From assembly GCF_019597925.1 (NCBI RefSeq), contig NZ_CP080442.1, positions 2,460,001 to 2,524,000 of the forward strand: DNA of 64,000 bases, in the 5' to 3' direction. The translations under genes were made by a program, and so were the position numbers. Every line of letters begins with the position of its first letter. The first letter of the stretch is position 1. The notes below the pieces were generated by a model. It made no database searches, was not told the origin of the DNA, and worked only from the letters and a program-made list of their open reading frames with translations. The stretch comes from [Clostridium] scindens. Its GTDB lineage: Bacteria; Bacillota; Clostridia; Lachnospirales; Lachnospiraceae. Positions 16,445 to 25,107 of this stretch are shown here, piece after piece.

Positions 16445-19400
16445 TTACTGGTCAATCAATCCTTTAATTCCAATTAGCACATTTTTCACAACCGCCAGCA
16501 CATCCGTATTTTTCTCTTTTTTATTGCGGCTCTTCTTCTCATATAAGAAGCAAGGGTTCTCTGCATCTGCCTTAAAGGTCAGATCCCCTTTAAACTGCTC
16601 CAGAAGTCCGGGAATCTTCTGGGGCTGGACTTTGGCCTTCTCATACATGGAGAAGGTAAATCTTTCCCCTTTCTGCTCCACCGCCGTCACGTAGGCGCTG
16701 TGAGCGATCGCTTTCAGGCTTGCGACAGCCAGGAGAGTCTCCACCTTTTTGGGGATGTCTCCGAAACGGTCAATCAGCTCTTCCAGCATGTCTTCCATCT
16801 CTTCTTCATTTTCAATGGCCGCCACCCGCTTATAGATATCCAGTTTCTGGTACTCGTTGGGAATATAGGAATCCGGGATATATGCATCCACGTTCAGATC
16901 CATCGTAGTGTTAAAGGTCTCTTCTTCCATCTCGCCTTTTAAATGCTTCACTGCCTCATTGAGCATTTTACAGTATAGGTCGTATCCCACAGCCTCCATA
17001 TGGCCATGCTGCTCAGCGCCCAGAAGATTGCCGGCTCCCCTGATTTCAAGATCCCGCATGGCAATCTTGAATCCTGATCCCAAGTCTGTAAACTCCCGGA
17101 TCGCGGCCAGCCTTTTTTCCGCAACTTCCCGGAGGAGCTTATCTCTCCGGTAAAGGAGAAAGGCATAAGCCATTCGGTTAGAGCGCCCTACCCTTCCCCG
17201 CAGCTGATAGAGCTGGGACAGGCCCAGATGATCGGCGTCATGGATAATCATCGTATTTACATTGGAAATGTCCAGCCCAGTCTCAATAATCGTTGTGGAT
17301 ACCAGCACGTCTATCTCTCCGTTGATAAAGTCGTACATGATCCTCTCCAGCTGGTGCTCCTTCATCTGCCCATGGGCGTATTCCACCGTGACATCCGGAA
17401 CCAGCTTCTGGATATGGCCTGTTATCTCCGCTATATCCTCCACCCGGTTATAGACATAGTATACCTGTCCCTGCCTTCCGCATTCTCTCTCGATCGCTTC
17501 TCTTACCATCTCGTCGTTATACTCCATGACATAGGTCTGGATCGGCATCCTGTCGTTGGGGGCCTCTTCCAGCACGCTCATATCCCGGATTCCGATCAGG
17601 CTCATATGAAGCGTCCGCGGAATCGGCGTTGCCGTCAGAGTCAATACATCCACATTTTCCTTCAATTTCTTAATCTTTTCCTTATGCTGGACGCCGAAAC
17701 GCTGCTCCTCATCGATGATCAGAAGTCCCAGATCCTTGAATTTCAGATCGTCGCTTAAGACCCTGTGGGTACCGATCACAATATCCACCAGGCCTTTCTT
17801 GGTATCCTCGATGGTCTTCTTCTGCTGGGCCGGAGTCCGGAATCTGCACATCAGATCCACCCGAACCGGAAAGTCCTTCATCCTCTGGGCAAATGTATTG
17901 TAATGCTGCTGGGCCAGGATCGTGGTGGGTACCAGATAGACGACCTGCTTATCCTCCTGTACTGCCTTGAAGGCTGCCCGGATGGCAATCTCCGTCTTTC
18001 CATATCCAACGTCCCCGCAGATCAGGCGGTCCATAATCTTATGGCTCATCATATCCCGCTTGACGGCCTCGATGGCAAGCAGCTGGTCCTCCGTCTCTTC
18101 AAAGGGGAACATTTCCTCGAATTCCCTCTGCCAGACTGTATCCTCTCCATATACGTAGCCTTCCTGCTCCTGTCTTGCAGCGTACAGCCTGACCAGATCT
18201 TTCGCGATCTCTCTTACTGCCCCTCGGACTCTGGTTTTGGTCTTCGTCCATTCCTGCGTGCCCAGACGGTTTAATTTGGGCTTCTTGGCATCCGCGCTTG
18301 CATATTTCTGAATCAGGTCCAGCTGGGTAGCCGGGATATATAGGTTGCCTCCCTGGGCATAGGATATCTTCATATAGTCTTTAGATATCTTATCTACCTC
18401 GATCTTCTCGATGCCCTGGTATATCCCCAGGCCATGGTTCTCATGAACCACATAATCTCCGACCTTAAGTTCCGCAAAACTCTGTATCTTTCGCCCTTCA
18501 TAGGTCTTACGCTTCTTCTTTTTCTTCGTCTTTCCGAAGATATCCGTCTCCGAGATCACCGTAAACTTCAGCATCGGATACTCATAGCCATATGCCACAT
18601 GTCCATAAGCCGTCATAATCTCTCCGGGCGCCACTTCCCGGTCCAGCTCATCGCTGTAATAGCTGCTCAGATTATAATCCCTTAAATCCTCCGCCAGACG
18701 CTTCGCCCTGGTCCTGGATCCGGATAGGAGAACCACCCTGTATCCATTCCTTTTCAGACGCTTCAAATCCTGCGTCAGCATGTCAAAACTGCTGTTATAA
18801 GGATTGACGCTTTTCGTCTGAAGACTGAAGGAGGCTTTTGTCTCCAGTCCCCTGCACTTCATATCCAGGGCAAAAAAGCCGACGCTGCTATAAGCGTTCA
18901 TTTTCTTTAGGATCTCTTCCGTATGATACAGCTGCACTTCCGCGTCCGTAACTTCGTATCCGCTTTCCACCCTCTTTTTCTGGGCTTCCAGAAACTCTTC
19001 TTCCACTCCCTGCCCTTTTTCAATCAGGCGGACCGGCTCATCTAAGAACAGGATCGTCTCTTCCTTTGGAAAATAGTCCAAAAAGGAGACGCCCTTCTCC
19101 CCTTCCTGCGGAAATTCCACCGCCGGACAGATCGACACCTCTTCCAGATTCTCGATGGATCTCTGGGTCTCCACGTCAAAAGTACGGATCGAATCCACTT
19201 CATCTCCCCACAGTTCTATCCGGATCGGAAGTTCTTCTGTAAGCGGATAGACATCCAGTATGCCGCCTCTTACCGCAAACTGGCCAGGAGCCTCAATCTG
19301 CACTTCCCTGTCATAGCCCAGCGCCACCAGCCTGGACCGCATCTCTTCCAGATGAAGGGTACTGTCATTTGCAATCCGCACCGTCTTTTCAACAATTACA

Positions 19401-19789
19401 TCCTTGGGCAGAAGGGAGTCCATGAACGCATCGAAACTGGTGACCACCGTAGCCTCTTCGCCTGCTGCCACCGCCTGGATCACTTCCATCCTCTGACTTA
19501 CCAGTTCCTTGCTCCTTAAGTCTGCCTGGTAAAAGAGCAGGTCTTTAGCCGGATACAGATAGGTATTCGGATCCAGGAAGCGATACTCTTCATAGACTTG
19601 TTTTGCCTTGGATTCACTTGAACAAGCGATGACTCTGTAATTACAGCCATCGCTCAACGCATACATCATATGGGTTTTCTGGGAATTCACGCATCCGCAG
19701 ACTCGTATCATCCCTGCGCCTTTTCTTATGTCCCTGCTAATTTCTTCAAATTCTGCTAATTCATTCAATGGCCTGATTAAGGCTTGCAT
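16445..19789 (-). CDS. mfd: Transcription-repair coupling factor Mfd
   Basis: Removes RNA polymerase stalled at DNA damage and recruits UvrA. In 1114 residues: UvrB-homology N-terminal part, RNA polymerase interaction domain (FAELKVGDYVVHENHGLGIYQGI near 435-460), a RecG-like helicase with Walker A ICGDVGYGKTE (about 590-600), DEEQ box (about 690), QLRGRVGRS, and a C-terminal TRCF domain. The length is that of the family. It starts 3 bases after the pth stop, with the AAGGAGG site inside the end of pth, indicating tight coupling. Confidence 0.97.
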   Translation of the reverse strand: MQALIRPLNELAEFEEISRDIRKGAGMIRVCGCVNSQKTHMMYALSDGCNYRVIACSSESKAKQVYEEYRFLDPNTYLYPAKDLLFYQADLRSKELVSQRMEVIQAVAAGEEATVVTSFDAFMDSLLPKDVIVEKTVRIANDSTLHLEEMRSRLVALGYDREVQIEAPGQFAVRGGILDVYPLTEELPIRIELWGDEVDSIRTFDVETQRSIENLEEVSICPAVEFPQEGEKGVSFLDYFPKEETILFLDEPVRLIEKGQGVEEEFLEAQKKRVESGYEVTDAEVQLYHTEEILKKMNAYSSVGFFALDMKCRGLETKASFSLQTKSVNPYNSSFDMLTQDLKRLKRNGYRVVLLSGSRTRAKRLAEDLRDYNLSSYYSDELDREVAPGEIMTAYGHVAYGYEYPMLKFTVISETDIFGKTKKKKKRKTYEGRKIQSFAELKVGDYVVHENHGLGIYQGIEKIEVDKISKDYMKISYAQGGNLYIPATQLDLIQKYASADAKKPKLNRLGTQEWTKTKTRVRGAVREIAKDLVRLYAARQEQEGYVYGEDTVWQREFEEMFPFEETEDQLLAIEAVKRDMMSHKIMDRLICGDVGYGKTEIAIRAAFKAVQEDKQVVYLVPTTILAQQHYNTFAQRMKDFPVRVDLMCRFRTPAQQKKTIEDTKKGLVDIVIGTHRVLSDDLKFKDLGLLIIDEEQRFGVQHKEKIKKLKENVDVLTLTATPIPRTLHMSLIGIRDMSVLEEAPNDRMPIQTYVMEYNDEMVREAIERECGRQGQVYYVYNRVEDIAEITGHIQKLVPDVTVEYAHGQMKEHQLERIMYDFINGEIDVLVSTTIIETGLDISNVNTMIIHDADHLGLSQLYQLRGRVGRSNRMAYAFLLYRRDKLLREVAEKRLAAIREFTDLGSGFKIAMRDLEIRGAGNLLGAEQHGHMEAVGYDLYCKMLNEAVKHLKGEMEEETFNTTMDLNVDAYIPDSYIPNEYQKLDIYKRVAAIENEEEMEDMLEELIDRFGDIPKKVETLLAVASLKAIAHSAYVTAVEQKGERFTFSMYEKAKVQPQKIPGLLEQFKGDLTFKADAENPCFLYEKKSRNKKEKNTDVLAVVKNVLIGIKGLIDQ

Positions 19790-19792
19790 ATC

Positions 19793-20377
19793 TTAGGCCT
19801 CCTTAGGCTTTACTTTTCTGTTAAACTTATTCATGGCCTCATCCATCTCTCCTCTGAGGATCATCTCCACCGCTTCCACAGCCTTCTGGTATCCTTCCTC
19901 CATGATGGCGCGCTCTTCTTTCGAGAAACGACTGAGGACATAGTCTGCCAGATCATATTTCTTCGGCTTTTCTCCTACGCCAACCTTGATTCTTGGAAAT
20001 ACTTCCGTCCCAAGATGGCTGATAATATTCTTCATTCCATTATGGCCGCCGGCGCTTCCTTTTTTACGGATTCTAAGTTGTCCGACATCCAGACTGATAT
20101 CATCGTAGACAACCAAAAACTCGCTCTCTTCATCAACCTTATAATAATCCACCAGGCCGCCCAGGCTCTCGCCGCTAAGATTCATGTAGGTCTGCGGCTT
20201 AGCCAGAATTACTTTCTTCCCCTCTATGATTCCTTTTCCAATCAGGGCTCTGTTCTTCCTGCCGTCTACAGATATATTATATTTGCCAGCCAGCGTATCT
20301 ATGACATCGAAGCCGGCATTATGCCGCGTGCCTTCGTATTGTAATGTAGGGTTTCCAAGTCCCGCTATAATAAACAT
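19793..20377 (-). CDS. pth: Peptidyl-tRNA hydrolase
   Basis: Recycles peptidyl-tRNA released from stalled ribosomes. The 194-residue protein begins MFIIAGLGNPTLQYEGTRHNAGF, with the catalytic histidine in TRHNAGF, and contains KPQTYMNLSGES and the GGHNGMKNI segment, all family hallmarks. A GTG 3 codons upstream is in frame, but the GAGGTGAG site fits the ATG at 20377. First gene of pth-mfd-prsA. Confidence 0.96.
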   Translation of the reverse strand: MFIIAGLGNPTLQYEGTRHNAGFDVIDTLAGKYNISVDGRKNRALIGKGIIEGKKVILAKPQTYMNLSGESLGGLVDYYKVDEESEFLVVYDDISLDVGQLRIRKKGSAGGHNGMKNIISHLGTEVFPRIKVGVGEKPKKYDLADYVLSRFSKEERAIMEEGYQKAVEAVEMILRGEMDEAMNKFNRKVKPKEA

Positions 20378-20446
20378 TCTTCTCACCTCAGTTTCTATTC
20401 CTTTCCATTCTACAAGAAGCCGTCATATTTGTCACGTAAAAGAAAT

Positions 20447-20475
20447 GAATAATTTGCTGTCTTTTTTCATACATT
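20447..20475 (+). promoter_or_regulatory. Candidate SigE-type promoter before the 144-residue protein gene
   Basis: GAATAAT (20447-20453), a 14-base spacer and CATACATT (20468-20475) resemble the mother-cell SigE consensus. A poor SigA alternative overlaps it (TTGCTG and TATAGA with 15 bases between). Which one works cannot be decided here. Confidence 0.35.
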
Positions 20476-20517
20476 ATAGAAAGTAAAAAATATCATACAC
20501 AATACAGGAGGGTCTCA

Positions 20518-20952
20518 ATGAGTTCCAAAACAAAAATCGTCGTATTGCATATGAAGGAGATTATTTACACGGCAGTCTTCGCCGCACTGGCAATCATACT
20601 TATCCTGCTGCTGGTATTCATGTTCCTTCCCAAAAATAAAGAGTCCAAAACCAACGAGGAGAAATACATGCCAGGAGTATACACATCCACCGTCACGCTT
20701 AACAACACCGCCCTGGAGGTGGAAGTGACCGTGGATGAGACACATATCAATTCCATCCGCTTCTCCAACCTGGATGAGTCGGTAACTACCATGTTTCCTC
20801 TGATCCAGCCGACTATCGAGGACATTGCCGAACAAGTATATGACTCCCAGTCTCTGGATAACATTCAGTTGTCCGAAGATAGCCCCTATACTTCCCAGAT
20901 TATTGTAAATGCCATTGACGAGGCATTGAAAAAAGCCGAAACTACCAAGTAG
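20518..20952 (+). CDS. Membrane-anchored FMN_bind-like small protein
   Basis: I do not recognise this as a named gene. The 144 residues comprise a short basic start, one membrane helix (about 13-37) and an extracytoplasmic domain. That domain follows the pattern of FMN_bind proteins: PGVYTSTVTLNNTALEVEVTVDETHINSIRF at 50-80 resembles the early strands, and YTSQIIVNAIDEAL at 122-135 resembles the helix after the flavin site. The SGAT motif whose threonine carries FMN is replaced by SEDSP, so covalent flavin attachment looks unlikely. An AGGAGG site lies 8 bases before the ATG. A SigE-like promoter is possible. It is single-gene, ending in its own terminator. Confidence 0.75.
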   Translation: MSSKTKIVVLHMKEIIYTAVFAALAIILILLLVFMFLPKNKESKTNEEKYMPGVYTSTVTLNNTALEVEVTVDETHINSIRFSNLDESVTTMFPLIQPTIEDIAEQVYDSQSLDNIQLSEDSPYTSQIIVNAIDEALKKAETTK

Positions 20953-20964
20953 TTGCGGCTTTTT
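20930..20964 (+). terminator. Terminator overlapping the end of the FMN_bind-like gene
   Basis: Stem AAAAAGCCG-AACTAC with GTAGTT-CGGCTTTTT; the stop codon lies in the hairpin, and the T-run follows directly. Confidence 0.85.
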
Positions 20965-20985
20965 ATATGTTCTTCATAATGATTC

Positions 20986-21249
20986 CTATCCTTCTACGAT
21001 CAGATATCTTCCACCCGGAAGCGGGAATACTTCTGATGCTTCCTCAATCTCTTCAAGAGACATGCTGTCTACATCCAGACCTTCCTCTTCTAGAAACTCC
21101 TTCACTTCATCGATGTTCTCCACGACCGCTGCCATGCAATCCTCCAGGAATGCTTCCGCCTCTTCCAGCGTCTCCGCGACCGGCTCATCAAACAACTGTG
21201 CCTGGTTTTTCAGGAACGTCTTCAGGCACTCCTCATCGTACTCATACAT
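20986..21249 (-). CDS. Acidic 87-residue protein, unknown function
   Basis: A small cytoplasmic protein very rich in glutamate (runs such as ETLEEAEAFLEDC and FLEEEGLDVDSMSLEEIEEA), predicted to be helical, ending in EVFPLPGGRYLIVEG. It closely resembles short conserved proteins I recall in Lachnospiraceae genomes, sometimes labelled glyoxalase without obvious support; no metal-binding glyoxalase motif is visible. A strong AAGGGAGG site precedes the ATG. It follows the HAD phosphatase gene by 33 bases on the same strand and is probably co-transcribed. Confidence 0.75.
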   Translation of the reverse strand: MYEYDEECLKTFLKNQAQLFDEPVAETLEEAEAFLEDCMAAVVENIDEVKEFLEEEGLDVDSMSLEEIEEASEVFPLPGGRYLIVEG

Positions 21250-21282
21250 TTCTCTAACCTCCCTTAATTTCTTTTCCTTGCT

Positions 21283-21930
21283 TCATACGAACTGCATCAG
21301 TTTTTCCGGACTGTCTATGATAGTTCCGGCGCCTGCAGCCTTCAATGCTTCTCTTGACCGGAACCCCCAGGATACGCCCACCATGCGAACCCCTGCGTTT
21401 CTGCCTGTCTCCACGTCCACTTCGGAATCCCCCACATACAGGCATTCTTCCCTGCCAGCCTGCATCTCCTCCAGCAGTCTGTAGATTCCGTCAGGATCCG
21501 GCTTTCTCGCAATTCCTTCCTTCTGTCCCTGCACGCAGTCAAACACATCTTCTCCAAAGATACGCTCTACCACTTTCTGCGTCTGCTGATGGGGCTTGTT
21601 GGAGAGAACTGCCAGCTTTATTCCCTTGTCTTTCATCTGCTTAAGCGTTTCGGTGATGCCTTCATAGGGTGTTACAAGATATGTACAGTTTTCATCAAAT
21701 ATACGTCCGTATACCTCCATTCCTTCCTCAATTCTTGAAAGTTCCCTATCTCCAGCTGCCTCTAAGGCACGTTCCATCAGATATCTCGCGCCGTTGCCTA
21801 CAAAACTGCGGCACTCATCAGTAGTAATCTGGGGAAGTCCCATCTCTTTTAATGTCTCTTTCACCGAAAAAGCCAAGGATTCCAATGTATCGGTCAAAGT
21901 TCCGTCAAGATCAAATATACAAGTTTTCAT
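21283..21930 (-). CDS. HAD-superfamily phosphatase (phosphoglycolate phosphatase-like)
   Basis: A 215-residue hydrolase with HAD motif I FDLDGTLTDT (Asp7 nucleophile, Asp9), motif II VLSNK, motif III lysine in the KPDP segment, and motif IV YVGDSEVDVETG. The helical cap after motif I (residues about 15-85) places it in the Gph/PpaX subfamily; the substrate may be phosphoglycolate or pyrophosphate but is not fixed by sequence. A GGAGG site stands 11 bases before the chosen ATG; an in-frame ATG six codons upstream overlaps that site and is less likely. Lies downstream of sigG. Confidence 0.87.
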   Translation of the reverse strand: MKTCIFDLDGTLTDTLESLAFSVKETLKEMGLPQITTDECRSFVGNGARYLMERALEAAGDRELSRIEEGMEVYGRIFDENCTYLVTPYEGITETLKQMKDKGIKLAVLSNKPHQQTQKVVERIFGEDVFDCVQGQKEGIARKPDPDGIYRLLEEMQAGREECLYVGDSEVDVETGRNAGVRMVGVSWGFRSREALKAAGAGTIIDSPEKLMQFV

Positions 21931-22007
21931 AATACATATATCCTCCATGCAATAATCATAGTATGACTATAGGAAAAATTCAAGGGGAATTTCGCAATCC
22001 ATTCCCC

Positions 22008-22784
22008 TTAAGTGAGATACTGGCGCATCAGCCGCAGCGCATTCTTTTCCAGACGGCTTACCTGGGCCTGGGAAATCTTGATCTCATCGGCAACTTCCAT
22101 CTGCGTCTTCCCCTCAAAGAACCGCAGTTTGATAATATACCGTTCCCGTTCTCCCAAATGCTGCATCGCCGCTTCTAATGACAAGTCCTCCACCCACTTT
22201 TCTTCCTTATTCTTTGTATCGCTGATCTGATCCATTACATACAGGGCATCGCCTCCGTCATTATATACCGGCTCCTGAAGGCTCATGGGAACCTGAATGG
22301 CGTCCAGGGCAAACACGATATCCTCTTTGGATATTCCGATCTCTTCCGCAATCTCCTGGACTGTGGGTTCTTTTAGGTTCTGCTTGATATAATTCTCTTT
22401 TGCATAGATTGCCTTATACGCCGTATCACGAAGCGACCGGCTGACACGGATGGAATTATTGTCCCGCATATAGCGCCTGATCTCGCCGATGATCATGGGC
22501 ACCGCATAAGTAGAAAACTTCACATCCAGTTCCGTATTAAAATTATTGATCGCCTTGATCAGGCCGATGCAGCCGATCTGGAACAGGTCATCCGGATTCT
22601 CATTGCTTCCTCCAAACCGCTTTATCACGCTGAGCACAAGGCGTAGATTTCCTTTGATATATTCTTCCTTCGCCTCTGCATCCCCCGCTTTTATGCGCGC
22701 AAACAAAGCTTCCTTTTCCTCTTCTTTCAGGATTGGAAGCTTTGCCGTATTCACACCACATATTTCAACTTTTCCCTGTGCCAT
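22008..22784 (-). CDS. sigG: RNA polymerase sporulation sigma factor SigG
   Basis: The late forespore sigma factor. The N-terminus KVEICGVNTAKLPILKEEE is diagnostic of SigG. Region 2 is intact (NLRLVLSVIKRF, DLFQIGCIGLIKAI, VKFSTYAVPMIIGEIRRY), and region 4 has the helix-turn-helix TQMEVADEIKISQAQVSRLEK. The length of 258 matches. In most spore formers sigG directly follows sigE; here about 4 kb with the RNA-metallo-hydrolase and Na/Pi genes stand between. GTAGGAGGG precedes the ATG. Confidence 0.97.
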   Translation of the reverse strand: MAQGKVEICGVNTAKLPILKEEEKEALFARIKAGDAEAKEEYIKGNLRLVLSVIKRFGGSNENPDDLFQIGCIGLIKAINNFNTELDVKFSTYAVPMIIGEIRRYMRDNNSIRVSRSLRDTAYKAIYAKENYIKQNLKEPTVQEIAEEIGISKEDIVFALDAIQVPMSLQEPVYNDGGDALYVMDQISDTKNKEEKWVEDLSLEAAMQHLGERERYIIKLRFFEGKTQMEVADEIKISQAQVSRLEKNALRLMRQYLT

Positions 22785-22904
22785 TGTCAGAACCCTCCTA
22801 CTAGATGAATGAATAATTAATATCTAGTAAAATGATTCTCCATAAGCTCTTTTGTTATTCTTTACACCGCCAAAATAAAAAAAGTTTTAGACCTTGACAA
22901 AACA

Positions 22905-22933
22905 TTGAAACCCAAAAAGCCACATGCTATAAT
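22905..22933 (+). promoter_or_regulatory. Strong promoter before the 140-residue protein and Na/Pi cotransporter genes
   Basis: -35 TTGAAA (22905-22910), 17-base spacer, extended -10 TGCTATAAT (TATAAT at 22928-22933). Confidence 0.7.
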
Positions 22934-22971
22934 TATAAAAATTATTGAAATCATTTTGAAAGGCGGCCCCT

Positions 22972-23394
22972 ATGAAAAGATTCCAGATGCTACTACTCTT
23001 ATTGCTCATCTTTTTTGCCGGGCTGTTTTTTGTTTCTATTGATAACAATTCTCACAATGCATCCTCTTACAAAGAGCGGCCTGCCTCCCATGCAGAGGGC
23101 TATATCTGCCAGCCGGCGGCTATCACGCCTTATATGGAAGCCTCAAGCGTATATCCGGGTTCTCAAAAAAAGGCGTCTTTCAGAAGAGGAGGCTCCCTGA
23201 TGCTGCGTCTTCCTGTCCTGTACGCATGCTGCCGGATTCCTTACCTCCTGGGGCTTTCCGCAAAGTACAGTCGTCTTTTTCACCCGACAGGTAGCCTCTT
23301 GGCTTCTATGATTTTCATGCTCCAGATTTGGATCATTCACCAGGCAGATGGAAAAAAGCGTTCTCCTTTGTATAAAACCAGCAATTTTATATAA
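22972..23394 (+). CDS. Small membrane protein, unknown function
   Basis: Not recognised. 140 residues with an N-terminal hydrophobic segment (about 5-23) that is a signal or anchor, a polar stretch, and weaker hydrophobic parts near 75-95 and 108-126. A strong promoter lies upstream, and AAAGGCGG precedes the ATG by about 7 bases; the next gene begins 16 bases after the stop. The position suggests that it forms a transcript with the Na/Pi cotransporter. Amino acid composition is a little unusual (several Cys, Tyr and Arg in the second half), so the 3' half could be a frameshifted or decayed version of another protein. Confidence 0.5.
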   Translation: MKRFQMLLLLLLIFFAGLFFVSIDNNSHNASSYKERPASHAEGYICQPAAITPYMEASSVYPGSQKKASFRRGGSLMLRLPVLYACCRIPYLLGLSAKYSRLFHPTGSLLASMIFMLQIWIIHQADGKKRSPLYKTSNFI

Positions 23395-23410
23395 AGGAGA
23401 ATAGAATACT

Positions 23411-25033
23411 ATGGAAATAAACGATCTCTTAATGCTGCTTGGCGGGCTGGCTCTATTTTTGTATGGCATGCAGATGATGAGTACCGGTCTTGAGACCGCC
23501 GCAGGCAACAAGATGAAGACGATCCTTGAGAAACTGACCTCCAATCGCTTCAAAGGTGTTCTGGCAGGCGCTGCCATTACAGCTGTCATCCAATCTTCTT
23601 CCGCCACCACCGTCATGGTCGTAGGCTTCGTCAATTCTGGCCTTATGACTTTAAGCCAGGCCGTATGGGTAATTATGGGAGCCAATATAGGAACCACGAT
23701 TACCGGACAGCTGATTGCGCTGGATATCGGGGCGATCGCGCCTTTGATCGCATTTATAAGCGTTGCCGTCATATTGTTTTCCAAGAATGATAAAGTAAAG
23801 CATATCAGTTCCATTTTTGCGGGACTGGGCGTACTGTTTATCGGCATGGATATGATGGGCGAGGCGATGGCGCCGCTGCAGTCGTCCCCTGCTTTTCTGA
23901 AGCTTATGACTACCTTCCAGAATCCACTTGCGGGCATACTGATCGGTGCCGCATTTACTGCTATCATCCAGTCTTCCTCCGCTTCGGTGGGAATCTTGCA
24001 GGCTCTGGCGGCCACGGGGACAATCCCCTTATCCGGCGCTGTCTATATCCTGTTCGGACAGAATATCGGCACTTGCATTACCGCTGTCCTGGCTTCCATC
24101 GGCACAAAAGTCAACGCAAAGCGTACCACAGTGATCCATCTGCTGTTTAACATCATAGGCACGCTGATCTTTACCTGCATCTGCATGGCAACACCTTTCG
24201 TATCCTTTATGGAGACGCTGACTGGCAATCCTGTGGCACAGATAGCCAACGTTCACACCACGTTTAATATTGTAACCACGCTGATCCTTCTGCCCTTTGG
24301 CGGCCTCATGGCCAAGGCAGCCGTCCGGCTGCTCCCGGATACAAAAGCCAGCGAGCCTCAAAAAAGGAAGCTGGAATACATTGCGCCTTTTGAAGGCCAT
24401 TATTCCATGGGACATGCCGCCGTTGTCCTCTCCCAGCTTAGCAATGAAGTGTCCAGAATGTCCGGCATGGCAAAAGACAATGTAGAAGCCGCTTATGACG
24501 CGCTTTTAAATGGTGACTCGAAAGCCCTGGAAGCCATAGAAGAACGGGAGTCCTACATAGATTACCTGAATGAGGAGATTGCAAAATATATCGTAAGCCT
24601 GATGTCTGTGGAGATGTCCGAGAAAGATTCCAAGTGTATCAATAATTATTACATGATCATCAGCAATATAGAAAGAATCGGAGACCACGCGATGAACATC
24701 GCTGAATATCTGAAGTCTTTGAAAAAATGGTCCGTGCGCTTCTCCGATAACGCCATCTCGGAGATACGCAAGATGAAGCAGGTGAGCCTTAAGATCCTGG
24801 AATGTCTGGAGCGTGCGGATGAGGAAAACAGCCAGTTTCTTCTGGAGCAGGCCGCGAAATATGAAAATCTCATCGATGATATGCAGAAGAAATACCTGAA
24901 ACGGCAGATAAAAAGGATTCGCAAAGGAAATTGCAAGGCGGAGGCCGGCATCCTCTTTTCCGAACTGCTCACGGACTTTGAGCGAATTGGCGACTATGCC
25001 CTTAATCTGGCTGAATTATATGCTGATATGTAG
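23411..25033 (+). CDS. Na/Pi cotransporter family protein with PhoU-like tail
   Basis: Predicted sodium-dependent phosphate transporter of the plasma membrane. The 540 residues hold two inverted Na_Pi_cotrans repeats, each with a QSSSA motif (61-65 and about 187-191), across some eight membrane helices up to about residue 310. A cytoplasmic PhoU-like helical domain (about 345-540) carries the NIERIGDHAMNIAEY and DFERIGDYALNLAE repeats typical of metal-binding PhoU. Phosphate is inferred from the family; some homologues act on other anions. AAAGGAGAATAG precedes the ATG. Confidence 0.92.
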   Translation: MEINDLLMLLGGLALFLYGMQMMSTGLETAAGNKMKTILEKLTSNRFKGVLAGAAITAVIQSSSATTVMVVGFVNSGLMTLSQAVWVIMGANIGTTITGQLIALDIGAIAPLIAFISVAVILFSKNDKVKHISSIFAGLGVLFIGMDMMGEAMAPLQSSPAFLKLMTTFQNPLAGILIGAAFTAIIQSSSASVGILQALAATGTIPLSGAVYILFGQNIGTCITAVLASIGTKVNAKRTTVIHLLFNIIGTLIFTCICMATPFVSFMETLTGNPVAQIANVHTTFNIVTTLILLPFGGLMAKAAVRLLPDTKASEPQKRKLEYIAPFEGHYSMGHAAVVLSQLSNEVSRMSGMAKDNVEAAYDALLNGDSKALEAIEERESYIDYLNEEIAKYIVSLMSVEMSEKDSKCINNYYMIISNIERIGDHAMNIAEYLKSLKKWSVRFSDNAISEIRKMKQVSLKILECLERADEENSQFLLEQAAKYENLIDDMQKKYLKRQIKRIRKGNCKAEAGILFSELLTDFERIGDYALNLAELYADM

Positions 25034-25044
25034 AATAACAAAAG

Positions 25045-25080
25045 ATGGATTTGCAGCAATTTGCTGCAAATCCATTATTT
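25045..25080. terminator. Bidirectional terminator after the Na/Pi cotransporter
   Basis: Perfect 14-base stem ATGGATTTGCAGCA / TGCTGCAAATCCAT with a 3-base loop, followed by TATTTTT on the plus strand and by CTTTTGTT on the minus strand. Confidence 0.9.
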
Positions 25081-25107
25081 TTCCCAATATCCCGGATTGG
25101 AGGCACA

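Noticed and set aside
22894..22899. Perfect TTGACA as -35 for the promoter at 22928
   Set aside because: 28 bases from the -10 box, too far; TTGAAA at 22905 gives a 17-base spacer.
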